Shown: positions 57,642 through 64,000 of the stretch, piece after piece
How the letters are laid out: each line of letters begins with the position of its first letter
Numbering within the stretch: position 1 is the stretch's first letter
Assembly (NCBI RefSeq): GCF_001949145.1
Contig: NW_019091361.1
Location: 3,031,564 to 3,095,563 of the forward strand
Source of the DNA: Acanthaster planci
Lineage: Eukaryota > Echinodermata > Asteroidea > Valvatida > Acanthasteridae
Direction of reading: 5' to 3'
DNA: 64,000 nucleotides
Notes under the pieces: generated by a model
What the model was told of the DNA's origin: nothing
Seen by the model: the letters and a program-made list of their open reading frames with translations, nothing else
Databases searched by the model: none
Position numbers and translations under genes: made by a program

Positions 57642-60600
57642 CTAGCCTTTGCGTCCACTTTTTTGCGTGTAGGCCTACTGTAAAAATGAAGCGTTTCTTA
57701 GGGAACTGTGAATATCACCTTTTTTAAAAAAAAAAATAGGGGTGCTGCATAGGAAGGAATCTAACTAGGCCCTGTCTCGTTAAAATCGTAGTAATCACAC
57801 GCATGGGCTATAATGTCAATTTCCCGAACCTTCCCAACCGTGAATGGAATTATTATCCTGGGAATTCTGCTCATTTTAACCCCAAATAATGACCTTCAGG
57901 CAACAAAGAGGAAATATGGCAAAATTTCCAGGAAGACATTTTCCGAACTTTCACAAAATGCTGTAGAGGATGGTGGGAAAAATGGGGTGGGGGTATCTTT
58001 GGAAATTTAAGAGGAATTTTTAAAAGCTGCAACATTGAAAGGGGCAAGGTATTTTTTTTTTACTCTAGCCAAGGGTTCCCAACTCTTGGTAGAATCTTTG
58101 ACGAGAAAAGTCAAAATTATCAGGTTTGGTGTCCAGAATGGGTACTTTTCATTTCCCAAGTTATTTCGTTATCTGTAATACAATTTACAAACACAGAGGG
58201 CATTTTTTAAAACAATGTAATAAGATAAAGGCGATTCAGGGAGACTGTTTCATTCACCTTCCTAAAGCGTGTATTTTTAGCATCCCCCGAAAGCTGGGCT
58301 TAGAAGGCAACAAAATGAAATTTCCACAATTTATCCCCTCTCGTGATGTTTAGTTGTTTATCCGCCCTGATTTGGCCTACTAGATAGGCCTAGGGCCAAC
58401 ACGGTGAGCTCCGTGGTAATTTTATCAAACGAATACAGCGCCATGGTGAAGTGCTTCTTTTGTATTAAAAGTACAGGCCTCAGGCCCCAGTCCTTACAGG
58501 CACGGTCGTCGCTAGAGGGGGTGTCGGGGCGTGTAACACCCCACACCCCCATTGGTTAGTTTTGTCGGCAAAATCATGGTCTGTCGGCAAAATGGGGAAA
58601 AAATCCAAAAAAAACAAAAACGGAGAATGAAGGAAAGAAAGGGGGATACAGTAGGCCTTCACTCGTTTTGCGCGCGTGACGGTCCGTCGGCAAATTTCAT
58701 GTGGCACCCCCCCCAATTAAAATGGTCCAGCCACGCCCGTACTTATAGGTTAGGAGAACTCTAAAGTAAGCCTACACATTTTCAACTTCAAGCAGTGGAT
58801 CGCCCAATTTGGCCAAAGAAGGCTCGGTGGACGTTATAGTATCATGTTTAGCGCGATCAAATAATCTGTTTTTCAAATGCGTCTTCAGTAAATTTTGCGA
58901 GTATTGAGTGCATTTTTGCTTTCCTTGTGATTTCTTTGTTCCTTGTGGACATTCACATTACTGCCACCTTGCACAACTTTGATAGCAAATGCATTACCAC
59001 GTCCAATACGTTATTTAGGGGCCATTCAAAATTTCGATGTGTTTAATTTCAATTTTTTCTTCGAAATAGTGGGTGGGTCAAGGTAAATTTTGAAAATCGA
59101 AATTCACTCTTCCTTTTAAAAAAAATCGATCTTTTGACTGGTTTGAATTAGTAAGCGGGCCGCGCCAGTGATCCGTAAGTGTTTATCTGCTTGAACTTCG
59201 TTTTGAGTTACGTAACCACCTGTGTATCTTGTACGGTGTGCAAATCCATGGGTGAAGGTGGTGGTCGAAACGAGGGCAAGGAAAAGATTGCAAAGACGGC
59301 TATATCAAGTTCGTGGTCCAAATTATATTAAGCATGTTGACTCTTACGATAAGCTTTAACCTTAGGGAATCTGCATTAATGGATGTAAGCCTATTGATGG
59401 TTTCTCGAGGCATGTTTTGTGGCTCGAACCATATACTGTACAACGAGCAGTGACCCTGCTGTCATTGTTACGTGAATGGGGTACGCTCTACCATGGGATG
59501 CCCAAGAATCATAAGAGCTTTGTACAATCCTGATGGAAGAGCGTCGTGTCTGTGCCTGTTACTGTTGAAGAGGGAATGAACTTGTACAAAAGCCTCAGAA
59601 GAATGATTCTTGATGAGATAGACTTGTAGACCAATAGTGTTATGTTTCCGTCTTTCATAGTGGCATATACCAGTAAACATAACTCCTTGTATACTGATTA
59701 TGTTCTTGCAGCAAATTGTTTAGTTAAGGGACATGTGATTTCAATATTCAGAAGCTTTATAAATGAATCACAATAGTTACATGATTGGTAGAGGAAAGTA
59801 GGATTCTATTTCAGTGGGATAACTGAAACAATAAGCAAAAAGGACGTGAGATGTCAAGTAAATTCTCTTTATTGTTTCAACAGTTCTGTAAAAGTGCAAT
59901 ATTTTGAAACGACGTAAAACTGGAAAATTATGCATGAAGCATTTTTGGGATTCTATAATAATGAAATGTTTTGGCAATTTTCCCTTAAGTCCTTAAATGC
60001 AGCGAGTAATTAGTATATAGAAGATAATAATTCAACAATAACTCGAACAAAATTATGCCTCAACTCTACCGACTAGTTTACAAACGTCTTGAAAAATTTT
60101 TGAACAGTTAGAAAAAAGGTTATTATGAAACGTATACAAGATGTTAATGAACTATGCAACCCGATTGTCACACATACCGTTCATGTGACAAGATTGGTTG
60201 AAGGTCCCTGGCAAAGAACCATCATTTTCAATGTGTTATATGTGATTGGTGATTAAAATATATAACCTACTGTGCGTTTTTACTGACACGTTTGTTGGAT
60301 GACAAATATGGAAATAATTATGCCAACCATTTTTTAAGCAAAGTGCTGATTGCGAGTAAGATGAAACAGCCACATTGGTATTCTACCTTTCACTAAAAAT
60401 ACAATCTCTGTCTTTTCGGAAGGAGTTTGAACACAAGGCACAATTTGAAGATCACCAAAAGTATATGTAGATTCCTACATACTTTCCTCTTTCCCTTAAA
60501 AACCGTTTGAATAAAAACAGTTATCATTATGATTAGGCGCTTTCCGCAATATTACGACGAGTACAGAGTACATGAGTAAGATATTTTTCTCAGTGAATTA

Positions 60601-62422
60601 ATAGTTGCAGCAAAGACAGGTGATCTCTGTATACTTTGAATTAGCTGAATTAAATAAAGCATTTGCCGCTGTTTTTAAGGAAAACAGTCATAATGAAGAT
60701 GTAGGGTAGAACCGGACAATGCCTATATTTTTGACAATTTTATGCAATAGGTTTGTAAAAGAAATTTATGTTCTCAAAATGAGCTTTAATCTAAGTTTTA
60801 CTGATTTGGAGTCTTTGAAACATACCCTAATTTTATTCTAAGAAACTATCTACAGAAAATTACTCCTTATATGACACTTGTGCAACTCAGATCATCAATG
60901 ATTTTGGATGCAACAAAAGAAAAAAATTCATGTGTCTTCCAACGATAGGATAAAATCCAGTTTTTGATACCCTTTAGGGTTAAAACCAAAGGACCTAGCT
61001 AACGATTAAAGGCATGTAAAAACTTGATAAACAGTGGTGAACATAGTATTGCTTTTATCAACAGCCACTCTATATTAGCAATAATCTATAAATGTATTTT
61101 TGCAAAAATAAACCACAAAATTAAAGATTTCGGATCACAAACACTGCAACAAGTAGTGTACATTTTTTTCCTTTGGTGATGTCTTACATGATACACTTTG
61201 ATAATCTATATAATGTCCATCATAACGAATTAATAATCCGTAATAACGAATTATGAACACATACTTGACCATGGCACTAATGGGCTTTCGTAGCCATCCC
61301 TTCAGCCTCAGTACACAGTACACGTACACGGTCGTCGCACTCAGCAGCTCGAAAGGCGCCCTCATCTTCTAGCCTTTATTGTACAACGTGTGTCATACGT
61401 CACCAGTCGGCGGTAAGTTCGACTTGACAAATAGGCCAATCAAACACTCACCCCCCGTCGACGACATGTAGTTTTTCATAATTGTATATGAATGACATAA
61501 TCTTGCATAATGTATATAATGTAAGGAATTTTCACCAAGTAGTCAGTCTCACATTATAATGAAGGTATGAACGTAAAAACAACCAGTAATTTGACTGGCT
61601 GCAACCTGTTTTGGTGGATGAGCTAATTCGCCGCGAACAAATAGCTGGCAGATACGTTTACTTGTCACCCAGCGCTCGAATAGATCTATTCACTAATTAA
61701 TTCATAATTATGCACGCATGCGGACAAATGGCCTTGGTGGCAACAAGTGTGAGCGGGCCATTGAAAAAGTACAGGGGTGTGACTTTGATGACCATTTTTT
61801 TTCTCAGGTTTTCTTGCTTTGTTCATTTTTTCTTCAGAAAATCTAATTAAATCGTTTTGGCTATTAGTTTCTTATCTAACCGGGATTTTTAGCGCTCTTG
61901 GAAAAACTTTATAATCGCGATTTTTCCTGTGCACACGAGATCTCTGTTCCTTAGTATGGCCCCTTCCATCATAAGTAGTACAAAATACATCGTTGGTGTT
62001 CTTGGAGCCAGCCTGAGTATTTGTAAACACGTACTGATTTTCAATGTACATGAACAGTACCCCTGTAAATATGAAAGTATACAAAAAAAATGCAGAACTG
62101 TTCTCGCAAGTTACTTCAAAAGATGAGATTGCTCTTGGCGCATTGGTATTTTTCAAAATCATTATGTCGGGGTCTCATGCAGTGGACGTATTTTCAGCGG
62201 TTCGGTGAAACCCGAAAATCGAAACTGAAAAAAAGAAATTTTAAAGGGCCACTTAGGCCAATTTTTATCAACGGGGCGACGCGCACCAACGAAGGCCGGT
62301 TAGGTGCCGGTATGGCGCCCTCTTGTGATTTATGGATGGTTGGAAAGCGGCCGGAACCACGCCGTTGAAAACTAAAATTGGCGTTGACCAACACTCGTGC
62401 AGTTTTGGTTACATCTGGCTGC
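57642..62422. other. Gene-poor AT-rich stretch
   Basis: No gene with recognisable domains or splice structure. One repeat (58500-58745) is listed separately. A small GC-richer patch near 61300-61410 contains a CRE-like TACGTCA (61396-61402) and a minus-strand ORF (61135-61365) that I do not call as a gene. Confidence 0.5.
58500..58745. repeat. G/C-run dispersed element
   Basis: Begins GGCACGGTCGTCGCTAGAGG and ends near TCCAGCCACGCCCG, with internal GGTGTCGGGGCGTG, two GTCGGCAAAAT units and a C8 run. Ends are loosely complementary. Same general class as 8628-8830. Confidence 0.45.
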
Positions 62423-62907
62423 TATAAAAAGCATCAAGGCCCACTTGGTAACAGGGGCCAAGTCATGTACAGACACGACGTGAAATGGTAAACGTGTCTG
62501 CCCTGCATTTTGCTCGGGGCTACATCGGCATGGAACGAACACCGAGCTCTCGCAACAACTCGATTACGAGATTATTTATAGGTCGTATCGTCGTCGGCAG
62601 GGCATGCACGTTCGATGTTACCGGCACCGCACCACCGGCTTCGGTCGAACAATAGTGCATCCTTTTCCCACCAGGCTGGATCTTAAGGCGTCGTTTGACG
62701 AAAAATCATTTTCGAGAAGCCTGGGCCTGAAGTTGGCTAATCGTGTCCAAAAAGCTGAGTTGGCAGAGTACGTGGCGCGGGAGTCGTTCCGTAATATGCA
62801 TTGTGTTCCTTGTGGAACATTATAAGGCGAACAGTAAGTCTACATATAGACTTCGCTAACCACCAACACCACCAGTCGATACACACTAGGCCTATACGCT
62901 ACCACAG
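62423..62907 (+). promoter_or_regulatory. Candidate promoter and non-coding first exon of a gene running off the right edge
   Basis: TATAAAAA at 62423-62430 is followed by GC-richer sequence to CACAG|GTAAGT at 62907/62908, a consensus splice donor. This is the pattern of a TATA promoter plus 5' UTR exon. No downstream coding exon is recognised before 64000, so the gene cannot be named and the call is weak. Confidence 0.3.
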
Positions 62908-64000
62908 GTAAGTAACTTTATACACGTAGGCTACTGGGATTGGAAATGCAAAAGCTGGTTACTAAGCTAAGCCGACAAGGCCCACGAGGCGTATTGACAC
63001 TAATAAGGGAGCCAATTAAATCTTGAGCTTAGCAAGAGAGGAACTTGGGCGCTGTCGGAGGGAACATGCAAAATCTAATCAGGCTAAGGTATTACTAGCA
63101 AGGTACGAAGCTCGTTTGCATTCAGAATGTAGCCTTCAGTCCAAGCCTTCCGTTATTGTCGAATGTCGATTATTATTTGACTTTTCGAGATTTGTTTATT
63201 TTCCATGTTATAAGAACTGTTGGAGGAACAACTTATGAATAATACCCCCACCCCACCCGACCCGCCCTTTTACTCAAGTTCTGTTCACAGCCACGACTCG
63301 GTAGTTAGCACTACATTGGAGAGATCAGGGTCAAAGGTTGCAGAGAATTTCAGTAGTTTTAAAGGGTTGAGAAGTATTTATCTCGCCTCGTGGGAGTCCC
63401 GGTATTAAGCTCCAGCGTCGGCTAGCCAAATTAATAAGCATGCTGGTTAACTTGATCCCTGCGACGTTAATTATGCCGCTGAATTAGACTACTTCCTCTA
63501 GAAGATGTCGTTCGGGGGAAGGCCCAGGAAATTTTCTGCGTGGTGGGGGGGTTCGGGCTCGTCAGATTTTTTATATCCGATTTTTGAGGATAAATGGACA
63601 CACAAATAGGCCTAATGCACCACATTTTACTTATATAAATATAATAACCCTTACAGGATATCATCAATTTTCACCATTTTGTTCTATTTCGTTTATGTGT
63701 CAGGGGAGGGGGTTTGATACTTAACCCCTCCCCCCGCCAAATCCACGCTTGGTCATGATTACTTCGACGTCATTCATCATCACACTTTCTGTCAGTTTGA
63801 AATGGCAAGTATTTTCAGTCTGCATCTTCAAAGAAGAGCCCACCACCGTTTATTGTGGATGTATCCAGAGGGTCCGGTTTGACTGGCAAAAATCATTTTA
63901 GTTTGTCCACGAAGGGAACAAAATTCTAACCAAACCGAATTGAAGAAGAAATAATTTGGATGCATTGCGCCTTGCCAAAACACAAAAGTCTTTTGGGGGA
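62908..64000. other. Right-end non-coding sequence
   Basis: No exon with recognisable protein similarity or good flanking splice sites. It might be the first intron of the candidate transcript starting near 62.45 kb. Confidence 0.4.

Noticed and set aside
61135-61365. 76-codon minus-strand ORF with a hydrophobic stretch and CRE-like motif upstream
   Set aside because: Tempting as a first coding exon, but there is no downstream partner exon on the minus strand and no recognisable family. Left uncalled.
62604-62825. 73-codon plus-strand ORF
   Set aside because: Lies in the candidate 5' UTR exon, has no recognisable domain, and another short ORF overlaps it in a different frame.
1-64000. CRISPR array, operon or prophage
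   Set aside because: No regularly spaced repeats with unique spacers and no prokaryotic gene organisation. The only regular tandem array (41143-41297) has no spacers.

Overview
The window is animal nuclear DNA. Its genes have many small exons with GT-AG introns, it holds no bacterial-type operons, and the introns are full of short inverted-repeat transposons, SINEs and 5'-truncated LINE pieces. The gene content (a PDIA3-like disulfide isomerase, VPS33B, ECT2L and a MAM-domain receptor-like protein), the intron sizes and the density of miniature transposons fit an invertebrate deuterostome such as an echinoderm, hemichordate or cephalochordate. I cannot fix the species. Two runs of N (14185-14436 and 38843-39182) are assembly gaps.

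Layout. (1) 228-6827, plus strand: the 3' nine exons of a PDIA3/ERp57-like gene, with its first thioredoxin domain off the left edge. (2) 9706-13223, plus: a complete five-exon gene for a 319-residue type I membrane protein with signal peptide, one MAM domain, Thr/Pro/Ser-rich stalk, one membrane span and short tail. (3) 14512-32743, plus: a complete 20-exon VPS33B gene (612 residues) with reading phase kept across every junction. (4) 55649-37129, minus: ECT2L, 20 coding exons (1089 residues) joining an F-box region, a DUF4347-like region, a RhoGEF (DH) domain and a PH domain; at least one untranslated exon lies upstream. (5) 57-64 kb has no gene I can support, only promoter-like pieces: an X-box-like/NRF1-like patch upstream of ECT2L and a TATA box plus strong splice donor near 62.4-62.9 kb.

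How the genes relate. They are independent transcription units. PDIA3 folds glycoproteins in the ER. VPS33B is the Sec1/Munc18 subunit that works with VIPAS39 in endosome and lysosome trafficking. ECT2L is a predicted Rho exchange factor with an F-box. VPS33B and ECT2L are convergent, their stop codons about 4.4 kb apart.

The most unusual content is the repeat landscape. At least seven short inverted-repeat families occur, several in multiple copies. One is a roughly 580-bp TTAA-flanked element with five copies in or just after VPS33B; one copy lies in the 3' flank right after the stop codon and another supplies a good candidate branch point for exon 16. A perfect 51-bp-arm hairpin lies 60 bases before VPS33B exon 11. 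In the PDIA3-like gene the second active site is CGQC rather than CGHC, and no KDEL-type tail is seen.
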